A model generated the notes under the pieces. That model searched no databases. It was not told where the DNA came from and saw nothing but the letters and a program-made list of their open reading frames with translations. Position numbers and translations under genes: made by a program. From an uncultured Granulicatella sp. (GTDB lineage: Bacteria; Bacillota; Bacilli; Lactobacillales; Aerococcaceae): a DNA stretch of 5,469 nt. Position 1 is the stretch's first letter; every line of letters starts with the position of its first letter. Where the stretch lies: assembly GCA_934193545.1 (NCBI GenBank), contig CAKPVL010000052.1:1-5469 (forward strand), given 5' to 3'. Below are positions 1-5,271 of the stretch, one piece after another.

Positions 1-1169
1 ATTTCCCCTTCTTTTAAATCATAGAAACGAGGCAATAAGTTCACGAGCGTTGTTTTCCCAACTCCACTTGGTCCAACAAAGGCAACCGTTTGACCTGGTT
101 CGACTGTTAAGTTGATATGTTCCAACACTTTCTTATCTTCCTCGTATCCAAACCCTACATTTTTATATTCCACACGTCCTTCAAAAGCTGGAGCAGGAAT
201 GGCATCGGGTGCGTCTTCGATATCGATTTCGACATTCATTAATTCTTTGAAACGACGGAAGCCCGCAAACCCTTTTGGATACAATTCAATCATGGAATTC
301 ATTTTATTAATCGGTCCCACGAACACATTGGACAGTAAGATATAGCCAACTAACTCTCCAGCTGTCAATTCACCAATAACCGTGAAGTACGCCCCTACGA
401 TTAAGCTGAAGAGATTAATACTGCGCATTAATAAGTAGTTGAAACTACTGCTTGTTCCCATCGTACGATAGAACGCAATTTTATTCGAGCGATACTCTTG
501 AATGAGTTCTTCGAAGAGTTGTTGCTCATGACTTTCATTCGCAAAGGCCTTCACCACACGCATTCCGCTCAGTACATTTTCTAGTCCTGCCGTATAGTTG
601 GCTAATCCTTTGTAGATATTTCGATTGATACGAGACATGCGACGGTTAAATACTGCCAATGCCACTGCAATAATCGGCACGAAGAAAATCGTCAATAGCG
701 CCAGCGTTGGATGCACTTGATACATCAACACAAACGAACCGATTAACGTCATCACGGCGATAAAGAACTCTTCTGGCCCATGGTGCGCCAATTCGCTAAT
801 ATCGAATAAATCACTCGACAATCGGCTCATCAATTCCCCGATTTTCATATTATCGAAGAACGAGAAGGATTGTTTTTGAACCTTCGCGAATAACTCACGG
901 CGCATATCTGTTTCGATGTTAATCCCTAAAATATGTCCCATGTACACCACGATAAAGTTCAAAGTTGTCGAGAAGGCATACAGCGCAAGTAGCCCTGCCC
1001 CCACGAGTATAATTTGTTGTAAGTTTTGAGACGGCACGATGTTATCGATGACACTTCTCACCATTACTGGAAAGGCAAGTTCGAGAATGGCCACGATGAC
1101 CGCACAGGTAAAATCGAGTAAGAATAATTTTTTATACGGTTTGTAATAATGAATAAAATCTTTAATCAT
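1..1169 (-). CDS. ABC exporter, fused membrane and ATPase domains (partial, C-terminus off the left edge)
   Basis: This is a half-size ABC exporter subunit: an N-terminal six-helix membrane domain followed by the start of an ATP-binding domain. In this family two copies, or two partners, assemble in the cytoplasmic membrane and use ATP to move lipids, drugs or peptides outward; the substrate cannot be told here. The window shows 389 residues, against the usual 570-600, so about 190 are missing. Hydrophobic segments lie near residues 15-37, 52-76, 133-151, 155-175, 240-262 and 268-290. An exporter-type loop, HHGPEEFF, is at 129-136. The nucleotide-binding domain begins near 330, with A-loop Tyr342 and Walker A GPSGVGKT at 366-373. 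Walker B, signature and H-loop lie outside the window. The ATG overlaps the MATE stop codon by 4 nt (ATGA), and an excellent ribosome site, AAAGGAGAG at 1175-1183, sits 5 nt before it. Family assignment is firm; specificity is unknown. Confidence 0.95.
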   Translation of the reverse strand, partial: MIKDFIHYYKPYKKLFLLDFTCAVIVAILELAFPVMVRSVIDNIVPSQNLQQIILVGAGLLALYAFSTTLNFIVVYMGHILGINIETDMRRELFAKVQKQSFSFFDNMKIGELMSRLSSDLFDISELAHHGPEEFFIAVMTLIGSFVLMYQVHPTLALLTIFFVPIIAVALAVFNRRMSRINRNIYKGLANYTAGLENVLSGMRVVKAFANESHEQQLFEELIQEYRSNKIAFYRTMGTSSSFNYLLMRSINLFSLIVGAYFTVIGELTAGELVGYILLSNVFVGPINKMNSMIELYPKGFAGFRRFKELMNVEIDIEDAPDAIPAPAFEGRVEYKNVGFGYEEDKKVLEHINLTVEPGQTVAFVGPSGVGKTTLVNLLPRFYDLKEGE

Positions 1170-2554
1170 GACTGCTCTCCTTTCGCATAATGTAATGTGC
1201 TCCAGTCTTTTGTCTTATAGACAATATGTCCATAAAGAACCGTTAACGCGTTTGATAATAACATGGCAATCCATACACCGGTTGCCCCAAGTGCTGTAAA
1301 GGCTCCAAGCACCCAAATAATCGGCAAGCGTAATACCCATAAACGTCCCACTGACATATTCATCGAGTATTTCGTCACGCCACATCCTTGGAAAAATCCG
1401 TTGTACGCCGAGAACATTCCCATGAAGAAAATGATAAAGGCTGTGTAGTTCAAATACTCAACGGCATTGGACCAAAGAACGGCATCGCTTCTATCTTTAA
1501 TAAAGACTCCTAGAATTGGAGATTGGAATAGGAAGACGATAATACAGCCGACTGTTGAAATCATGAGCACCCATAACAGCGCCCTTCTAAAGATGGCATG
1601 CGCACGGTCGTAGAGTCCTGCTCCCATGTTTTGTCCGATGATGGCTGTTAACGCTGCTCCGATTCCCATCTGTGGTTGCGTTAGTAAATCAGAGATGCGG
1701 TTTACCATCGAGTATGCAGCGAGCACCGATGTTCCATACGACTGAATCAATCCATTTAAAACGGTGAACCCTAATGCCGCACCGCCATAACCAAACGCAG
1801 ATGGCCATGCGACTTTAAGGATTTCTTTCATCACTTCTTTGTCGATTTTGACATGTCTTAAATAGATTTGAATATCGGATTCCTTACGAACGGCTCGAAT
1901 CGCAAGCACTAATAATAGTACTTTTGCAATCACAGTCGCCCATCCTGCCCCTTCAATTCCCCAGTTCAACCCAGTGAGGCCGACAAAAGGAATCGTCGCA
2001 AAAATAAAGATTGGATCTAAAATAACGTTTGAAATCGAAGACGCCGCACTGATCATCGTAATCGTACGTGTTCTGCCCTGCGCATTTAGCAAGGACTGAT
2101 ATCCGAAGTAGCAGAAATCAAAGAACAATCCAATGAAGTTAATCTTCAAATACGCTACGGATTTTGCCAGGAAGGTGCCCTCTGCTCCCATCATTTCCAC
2201 GAATAGAGGTGCAAGGAAATACCCAAGCACGGAAAGCACGAATCCAAAGAAATACGTCAGAATCATAGCATTCCCAGCATAACGCTGTGCATCTCTATAT
2301 TTTCCAGCTCCAAAGTACTGAGCAATCAGAGCCGTTGCCCCGACACTAATCCCCATTCCAAGCGAAATAAATAAAAAATTCAACGGCCAAATAAACGCGG
2401 TTGCCGCAAAGTCTTCCGCAGACAGTTGCGCCACATATAACCCGTCCGTCAAGTTGTATAAAGTTCGAATTAAATTATTAATCATTAACGGAGTCGCAAT
2501 CGTTAAAATCACACGATTAATGTGCCCCGTTGTAATAAAATTTTGTTTTTCCAA
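1166..2554 (-). CDS. MATE-family multidrug/Na+(H+) antiporter
   Basis: This is an integral membrane efflux protein of the MATE (NorM/DinF-like) family, which uses an H+ or Na+ gradient to expel organic cations, drugs or metabolites. From the TTG start it is 462 aa, normal for the family, with about 12 hydrophobic helices in two homologous MatE halves (about residues 10-230 and 244-462). Family features include NLTDGLYVAQL in helix 1 (Asp37), AQYFGAGKYRDA and its counterpart GQNMGAGLYDRA, and SNVILDPIF with Asp180. The frame stays open to an ATG at 2602, but I prefer the TTG at 2554. AGGTGA lies 5 nt before the TTG, the protein then opens with the family-like MEKQNFITTGHINRVIL, and the 16 extra residues would overlap a good promoter (2571-2599) and match nothing expected. 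It shares an ATGA overlap with the downstream ABC exporter. Substrate is unknown. Confidence 0.93.
   Translation of the reverse strand: MEKQNFITTGHINRVILTIATPLMINNLIRTLYNLTDGLYVAQLSAEDFAATAFIWPLNFLFISLGMGISVGATALIAQYFGAGKYRDAQRYAGNAMILTYFFGFVLSVLGYFLAPLFVEMMGAEGTFLAKSVAYLKINFIGLFFDFCYFGYQSLLNAQGRTRTITMISAASSISNVILDPIFIFATIPFVGLTGLNWGIEGAGWATVIAKVLLLVLAIRAVRKESDIQIYLRHVKIDKEVMKEILKVAWPSAFGYGGAALGFTVLNGLIQSYGTSVLAAYSMVNRISDLLTQPQMGIGAALTAIIGQNMGAGLYDRAHAIFRRALLWVLMISTVGCIIVFLFQSPILGVFIKDRSDAVLWSNAVEYLNYTAFIIFFMGMFSAYNGFFQGCGVTKYSMNMSVGRLWVLRLPIIWVLGAFTALGATGVWIAMLLSNALTVLYGHIVYKTKDWSTLHYAKGEQS
1175..1183 (-). promoter_or_regulatory. Ribosome binding site of the ABC exporter, inside the MATE reading frame
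   Basis: AAAGGAGAG on the minus strand is a near-perfect anti-16S match, 5 nt upstream of the ATG at 1169. It lies within the last codons of the MATE gene. Together with the ATGA overlap (1166-1169) it fixes the ABC start and points to translational coupling of the two transporters. Confidence 0.85.
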
Positions 2555-2565
2555 AATAATCACCT
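2555..2565 (-). promoter_or_regulatory. Ribosome binding site that selects the TTG start of the MATE gene
   Basis: AGGTGA at 2560-2565 (minus strand) followed by a 5-nt spacer leads to TTG at 2554-2552. The upstream ATG at 2602 lies within the -35 region of the predicted promoter, so a transcript from that promoter could not use it. Confidence 0.6.
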
Positions 2566-2570
2566 GTTCT

Positions 2571-2599
2571 AGTATACATGATATCCCCACTGCTGTGAA
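2571..2599 (-). promoter_or_regulatory. Sigma-A type promoter of the MATE-ABC operon
   Basis: The minus strand carries TTCACA (2594-2599), a 17-bp spacer and TATACT (2571-2576): 5 of 6 matches at each hexamer with ideal spacing. Transcription would start near 2564-2565, practically on the ribosome binding site, so the leader would be extremely short (about 10 nt before the TTG). Structured element E1 lies just upstream, 36 bp from the -35, and would not be in this transcript. Confidence 0.6.
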
Positions 2600-2634
2600 C
2601 ACATACAGTGAACAAATCTACTTTTCTGCTTTTC

Positions 2635-2847
2635 TATAAGAGTATAACGGCTCGCTTTGTGGAACACGGGATTTCTTCATAATAGCTGTAATAGGGCACC
2701 GGTTCGAGCCGAAGTCTCTCACCTCTAAAACTCAAAGCGGGAGTAAGGAAAACCTCCTAACTCCCGCTAATTCGCTTTTAGCGCCATCCCCTATTACTGC
2801 TATTATAGAATCCCATGTCCCCTCGCGAGCCTCACTGCATTCTTATA
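2635..2847 (-). ncRNA. Structured element E1: long imperfect palindrome with a three-way junction (candidate RNA)
   Basis: There is no reading frame, but strong secondary structure. Outer helix segments: 2635-2641 with 2841-2847 (7 bp), 2649-2655 with 2825-2831 (7 bp, GC-rich), 2661-2673 with 2809-2821, and 2679-2696 with 2789-2806 (17 of 18 paired). Inside lie a long hairpin, 2725-2730 with 2776-2781 continuing to 2736-2744 with 2760-2768 (9 perfect bp), and a short hairpin at 2701-2723. The minus strand is favoured as the RNA: A-C mismatches on plus at 2667/2815 and 2663/2819 become G-U pairs, the short hairpin becomes GAG-A-C(UUCG)G-CUC with a UUCG tetraloop, and its TC/TC mismatch becomes tandem GA. 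Read on minus it points at the MATE operon, ending 36 bp before that promoter. The same fold recurs in E2. I do not recognise the family; a non-autonomous mobile palindrome is the main alternative. Confidence 0.5.
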
Positions 2848-3013
2848 AAACAAAAGAGTTACATGCTCTGTCTCTCTTCACCAGATTGGATAAATAAACT
2901 ACTTCCTATTATTTTGCAAAACAAAATTTCAAAGCACGTAATTTTAAGTAGCACCTCACTCTATCTCTAGCCCGTACGAAGCACTCACTAACTCGCTTCC
3001 GTTCCCCCGAGAC
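2848..3013. other. Gene-free spacer between the two palindromes, possible decayed sequence
   Basis: I see no plausible coding frame and no convincing promoter in either direction. A small hairpin is present: GAAGC (2978-2982) with GCTTC (2995-2999), loop of 12. On the minus strand, AAAATTACGT (2945-2936) and TAACTCTTTT (2861-2852) both match the rpmG 3' region and its terminator, in the right order and about 84 bp apart against 77 in rpmG. This may be a very degenerate further copy, but the match between the two anchors is weak. Confidence 0.3.
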
Positions 3014-3053
3014 AAAATTTCTAAACACCTTGTTCAAAGAAACCAAAAATTAG
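3014..3053 (+). pseudogene. Decayed fragment of the rpmG (L33) 3' end, inverted
   Basis: Read on plus, this stretch aligns with the last 41-42 bases of rpmG read on minus. The shared sequence includes AAAATT, TAAACAC, TTGT and TCAAAGAAAC in the same order, with a 1-nt and a 2-nt deletion that break the frame. The final codons (3033-3050) still spell FKETKN before TAG, against FKETKK before TAA in the live gene. Downstream, 3056-3089 is a degraded version of the rpmG terminator (AATTCCGAA, AAGGCACCACCTAACT, TTTTTAT), whose stem no longer pairs well. Upstream of 3014 the similarity to rpmG fades out, so only the 3' end was copied or survives. It is the left arm of the inverted repeat centred on E2. 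Confidence 0.6.
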
Positions 3054-3092
3054 TAATTCCGAATATAAGGCACCACCTAACTTTTTATACAA

Positions 3093-3280
3093 GCAGGTCT
3101 GGAGAATCATTTGGTCCATAGTAGCAACAATAGCGAGTGTAATCGATGCGAATTAGCAGTAGTTAGGAATTCATTCCTTACTACTGCTTTGAGGCTCGAT
3201 AGGCGGTGAGACCTAAGGCTCACGCCGGTACAGCTATTGTAGCAACTATGGAATATCCAAATGATTCGTATAAGACCTGC
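3093..3280 (+). ncRNA. Structured element E2: second copy of the three-way-junction palindrome (candidate RNA)
   Basis: E2 is a diverged, oppositely oriented relative of E1. Outer helix: 3093-3100 with 3273-3280 (8 bp), 3104-3114 with 3257-3267 (11 bp), 3116-3122 with 3245-3251 (7 bp), GC flanked by two A-A mismatches, 3127-3134 with 3233-3240 (8 bp), then 3138-3141 with 3229-3232. The inner arm pairs 3142-3146 with 3196-3200, then an internal loop with facing GA (3150-3151 and 3191-3192), then 3155-3163 with 3180-3188 (9 perfect bp), a T-T mismatch and 3165-3169 with 3174-3178. The short hairpin is 3202-3205 with 3223-3226 and 3207-3210 with 3219-3222. GCGAATTAGC and GCTTTGAG flank the inner hairpin in both copies. 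Read on plus, it runs toward the 3' end of rpmG. No clear promoter precedes it. Confidence 0.5.
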
Positions 3281-3288
3281 GGTCTTAT
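3270..3288. other. Compact hairpin overlapping the right foot of E2
   Basis: ATAAGACC (3270-3277), loop TGC, GGTCTTAT (3281-3288) is a perfect 8-bp stem. It uses the same AGACC bases that close the E2 outer helix with 3093-3100, so the two pairings exclude each other. On plus it is followed by AT-rich sequence rather than a clean T-run, so it is at best a weak terminator. Confidence 0.45.
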
Positions 3289-3300
3289 TAATAATTTATT

Positions 3301-3334
3301 TAAAATAAAAAGAGTTAGGCACCAGCCTAACTCT
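3301..3334 (-). terminator. Rho-independent terminator of rpmG
   Basis: On minus, AGAGTTAGGC, loop TGGT and GCCTAACTCT form a perfect 10-bp stem (3334-3325 with 3320-3311), followed by a T-rich tail TTTTATTTTA (3310-3301). It begins 16 nt after the rpmG stop. It should separate rpmG from the MATE operon. Confidence 0.9.
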
Positions 3335-3350
3335 TCCGAATTTCTCAAAA

Positions 3351-3503
3351 TTATTTTTTAGTTTCTTTGAAGACAACGTGTTTACGTAATTTTGGAGAAT
3401 ATTTTTTTAATTCTAAACGCTCTGGATTGTTACGTTTGTTTTTGCTTGTTAAGTATAAACGTTCACCTGTTTCAGCACATTCTAATAAAATGTTGATACG
3501 CAT
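3351..3503 (-). CDS. rpmG: 50S ribosomal protein L33 (zinc-independent form)
   Basis: This is a 50-residue protein, [20 protein letters not shown] at the start and VVFKETKK at the end, with the hallmark core [25 protein letters not shown]33 is a small protein of the large ribosomal subunit near the tRNA exit site. Usual length is 49-55 aa. It has a single cysteine (Cys9) and none of the paired CxxC zinc-ribbon motifs, so it is the C-minus (zinc-free) form; many Firmicutes carry both C-plus and C-minus paralogues. The ATG at 3503 has AGAGGTG at 3510-3516, 6 nt upstream. The gene is flanked by its own promoter and terminator and is not next to secE-nusG, a common location for rpmG in Firmicutes, so it is probably monocistronic. 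The inverted fragment at 3014-3053 derives from its 3' end or from a close paralogue. Confidence 0.95.
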   Translation of the reverse strand: MRINILLECAETGERLYLTSKNKRNNPERLELKKYSPKLRKHVVFKETKK

Positions 3504-3534
3504 GGATGACACCTCTCATTCAATTTATTTCATT

Positions 3535-3547
3535 AACTCATTGAGTT
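3535..3547. promoter_or_regulatory. Inverted repeat in the rpmG leader
   Basis: AACTCA, one base, TGAGTT is a perfect 6+6 inverted repeat between the expected start of transcription (about 3553) and the ribosome binding site. It could be an operator or a weak RNA hairpin. It does not match the Zur or AdcR site patterns I know, so no regulator is named. Confidence 0.3.
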
Positions 3548-3559
3548 TCATACTGGTAT

Positions 3560-3588
3560 ATATTAACAAATGCATGTCGCTTTGTCAA
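3560..3588 (-). promoter_or_regulatory. Promoter of rpmG
   Basis: The minus strand has a perfect TTGACA (3583-3588), a 17-bp spacer and TAATAT (3560-3565). The -10 is extended by TG one base upstream (TGTTAATAT). It starts 36 bp after the ilvE stop and leaves a leader of roughly 50 nt. Confidence 0.75.
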
Positions 3589-3623
3589 TTCAGATTACCA
3601 CCGATTTTTTGAAAAATTTATTC

Positions 3624-4649
3624 TTATAAAACTTTTTGAATCCAACCTTCTGGAGCCTCTACATCTCCGTATTGGATGCCCACTAATTCATCGTATAAAC
3701 GACGTGTGACTGGACCAACTTCAGTTTCAGAATAGAACACATGGAAGTCGTCTCCGTTTTGAATTCCGCCTACTGGAGAAATAACTGCGGCTGTACCACA
3801 AGCTCCTGCTTCTGCGAAGATATCTAATTGATCAACGTATACATCGCCTTCTTTAACAGTCATGCCTAAACGGTGTTCTGCTAACCAAAGCAATGAGTAT
3901 TTTGTAATACTTGGTAAGATCGATGGAGAGTAAGGTGTGATAAATTGGTTATCTTTAGTAATACCAAAGAAGTTCGCAGCCCCTACTTCTTCAATTTTTG
4001 TATGTGTCAACGGATCTAGGTAAATACAGTCACTGAAATGACGTTCTTTCGCTTCTTTACCAGGAAGTAAACTTGCCGCATAGTTCCCGCCGACTTTAGC
4101 AGCCCCTGTACCTACGTGTGCTGCACGGTCGTATTCAGAAACGATGAAGTTTGTTGGAGTTAATCCACCTTTGAAGTAAGCTCCTACTGGCATTACGAAG
4201 ATTGAGAAAATATATTCTGTTGCAGGACGAACCGCTACATTGTTTCCTACCCCAATCATGAATGGACGGATATATAAGCTTCCGCCAGTTCCGTATGGTG
4301 GTAACCATTGTTCGTTTGCTTTTACCACTTTTTTCACGGCTTCAATAAAGCGTTCTTCTGGGAACTCAGGCATGAGTAATCGACGGCATGAACGAGCCAT
4401 ACGAGCAGCGTTTTGGTCGACACGGAATAAGTTGATGCTACCATCTTTACAGCGGTATGCTTTTAACCCTTCGAAACATTGTTGTCCGTAGTGAAGTGCT
4501 GTTGCAGCTTCGTCTACTTTTAGTACATTATCTTCAATCAAAGCACCTTCGTCCCACTCGCCATCTTTGTAATAGCTGATGAAACGTAAGTCTGTTTTAA
4601 TGTAATCGAATCCTAAATTATTCCAATCTAAATTTACTGTGTTTGTCAT
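3624..4649 (-). CDS. ilvE: Branched-chain amino acid aminotransferase
   Basis: This cytoplasmic PLP enzyme of fold type IV interconverts leucine, isoleucine and valine with their 2-keto acids, using glutamate/2-oxoglutarate as the amino partner. It is both the last step of synthesis and the first of breakdown. At 341 aa it has the normal length. Visible signatures are the N-terminal HYGQQCFEGLKAY (53-65), FRVDQNAARMARSC (75-88), YIRPFMIG (126-133), the catalytic lysine Lys185 in TGAAKVGGNYAASL, EVGAANFF (221-228) of the class-IV pattern, and GACGTAAVI (282-290) near the phosphate-binding end. The ATG at 4649 follows AGGGA by 4 nt. It lies 20 nt downstream of the lipoprotein gene with no terminator between, so the two are probably co-transcribed. 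No other ilv/leu gene is adjacent, which suggests a role in amino acid turnover or keto-acid supply rather than a full biosynthetic cluster. Confidence 0.97.
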   Translation of the reverse strand: MTNTVNLDWNNLGFDYIKTDLRFISYYKDGEWDEGALIEDNVLKVDEAATALHYGQQCFEGLKAYRCKDGSINLFRVDQNAARMARSCRRLLMPEFPEERFIEAVKKVVKANEQWLPPYGTGGSLYIRPFMIGVGNNVAVRPATEYIFSIFVMPVGAYFKGGLTPTNFIVSEYDRAAHVGTGAAKVGGNYAASLLPGKEAKERHFSDCIYLDPLTHTKIEEVGAANFFGITKDNQFITPYSPSILPSITKYSLLWLAEHRLGMTVKEGDVYVDQLDIFAEAGACGTAAVISPVGGIQNGDDFHVFYSETEVGPVTRRLYDELVGIQYGDVEAPEGWIQKVL

Positions 4650-4669
4650 ATAATCCCTGCTTTCTTAGA

Positions 4670-5104
4670 TTACTCTACTGATTTATATTCCCCAGATGTT
4701 GTATCCATCTCTTCTAACTTCTTATCCTGCGCATGATAGCGGAAGAATCCATAAGTTGAGGTGTTTGAATTCTCAATATGACGCACTTGCACGTCAACCG
4801 AGTCATTCGTTTGTGCCTGAATGATAATCTCATAGTTCTCGCCTAAAACGACATTTTTGCGTTTTTCGATTTCTGCAATGGCCTCACGCGCTAAATTATT
4901 CGCGTTACGTGTTGTGTTACTTGTTGTCTCCTGCGCGGCCGTTGTCGGTTGGGCCGTAGTAGACGCTCCTGCTTCTGCGTTGTTTTTAGAAATTTGAACA
5001 ACCGGAGCCGAGTTATCTGCTGTTTGCTCTGGTCTACGAGAACAAGCCATTAACGCCAGTACAAAAACTGCGATTCCTAATCCTTTTAAGACTTTGCGAT
5101 TCAT
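4670..5104 (-). CDS. Small predicted lipoprotein of unknown function
   Basis: This 144-aa protein has a lipoprotein signal: a basic N-terminus (MNRKVLKG), a hydrophobic stretch at 9-19 and the lipobox LMAC with Cys21 as the lipidation site. Met at the second lipobox position is unusual but tolerated. Residues 22-70 are low-complexity, rich in Ser, Thr, Ala, Gln and Asn, like a flexible cell-wall-spanning linker. Residues 71-144 look like a small folded alpha/beta domain: a charged helix (AREAIAEIEKRK), then strands ending in YGFFRYHAQDKKLEEMD and SGEYK. It would sit on the outer face of the membrane. The C-terminal pattern vaguely recalls PepSY-like modules, but I do not claim that. The start at 5104 is preceded by AAGGTGG; a second ATG 4 nt upstream is out of frame. 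It is the first gene of an apparent operon with ilvE. Confidence 0.85.
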   Translation of the reverse strand: MNRKVLKGLGIAVFVLALMACSRRPEQTADNSAPVVQISKNNAEAGASTTAQPTTAAQETTSNTTRNANNLAREAIAEIEKRKNVVLGENYEIIIQAQTNDSVDVQVRHIENSNTSTYGFFRYHAQDKKLEEMDTTSGEYKSVE

Positions 5105-5131
5105 TCATTCACCACCTTCATTATTTTTCTT

Positions 5132-5140
5132 ATTCTATCA
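5132..5140 (-). promoter_or_regulatory. Extended -10 promoter of the lipoprotein-ilvE operon
   Basis: The minus strand has TGATAGAAT: TAGAAT (5132-5137; 5 of 6 matches) with TG one base upstream. No good -35 is present at 16-18 bp, which is acceptable for extended -10 promoters. It lies 28 bp before the ATG at 5104, in the only gap between the trxB terminator and this operon. Confidence 0.55.
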
Positions 5141-5220
5141 CAATTTTTATAAAAAGTATTTTATACTGCGAATTTGTAATGATAATGAAAAATTTTATAT
5201 AAATTTGGTTCTTTTCACTT

Positions 5221-5265
5221 CAAAAACAAAAAAACTCTAATGCAACACGAGTCACATTAGAGTTT
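5221..5265 (-). terminator. Rho-independent terminator of trxB
   Basis: On minus, AAACTCTAATG (5265-5255) pairs perfectly with CATTAGAGTTT (5242-5232), an 11-bp stem with a 12-nt loop, then a T-rich tail (5238-5221). It begins 6 nt after the trxB stop. Confidence 0.9.
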
Positions 5266-5271
5266 CTTCAA

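Larger units (their letters stand above)
3014..3393. repeat. Large imperfect inverted repeat centred on E2, including the rpmG 3' end
   Basis: The left arm (3014-3134, plus) matches the right arm (3393-3233, minus) through four blocks in order: the rpmG tail, the terminator, the GCAGGTCT helix and the E2 outer stem (GAATCATTTGG, CCATAGT, ACAATAGC). The arms differ by small gaps; the right arm has an extra AT-rich stretch around 3289-3305. The right arm holds the functional copy. This looks like an inverted duplication that has drifted, with the structured core of E2 as the turn-around. Confidence 0.6.

Noticed and set aside
112..345. Open frame on plus inside the ABC exporter
   Set aside because: It lies antisense to a conserved ABC domain, has no ribosome site and no recognisable protein.
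2454..2639. Open frame on plus over the MATE 5' end
   Set aside because: It is antisense to the MATE start and promoter, lacks a ribosome site, and its product looks like reversed membrane codons.
2698..2711. GGTTCGAGCC resembles a tRNA T-arm
   Set aside because: The stem and loop lengths do not fit (6-base loop), there is no acceptor, anticodon or D arm around it, and the bases are explained by the E1 small hairpin.
2635..3280. T-box or other named riboswitch
   Set aside because: I found no T-box AGGGUGGNACCGCG sequence and no conserved core of the SAM, TPP, FMN, lysine or ydaO classes. Neither copy precedes a gene with a clear terminator/anti-terminator pair.
2603..3350. Insertion sequence or CRISPR array
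   Set aside because: No transposase frame, target-site duplication or regularly spaced short repeats are visible; the two repeated units are inverted, diverged and structured.
4240..4491. Open frame on plus inside ilvE
   Set aside because: It is the antisense shadow of a highly conserved enzyme, with no initiation signals.
5176..5188. Fur-box-like GTAATGATAATGA upstream of the lipoprotein promoter
   Set aside because: Only one half-site (TGATAAT) matches; the other half is plain A/T, as expected by chance in this AT-rich gap.
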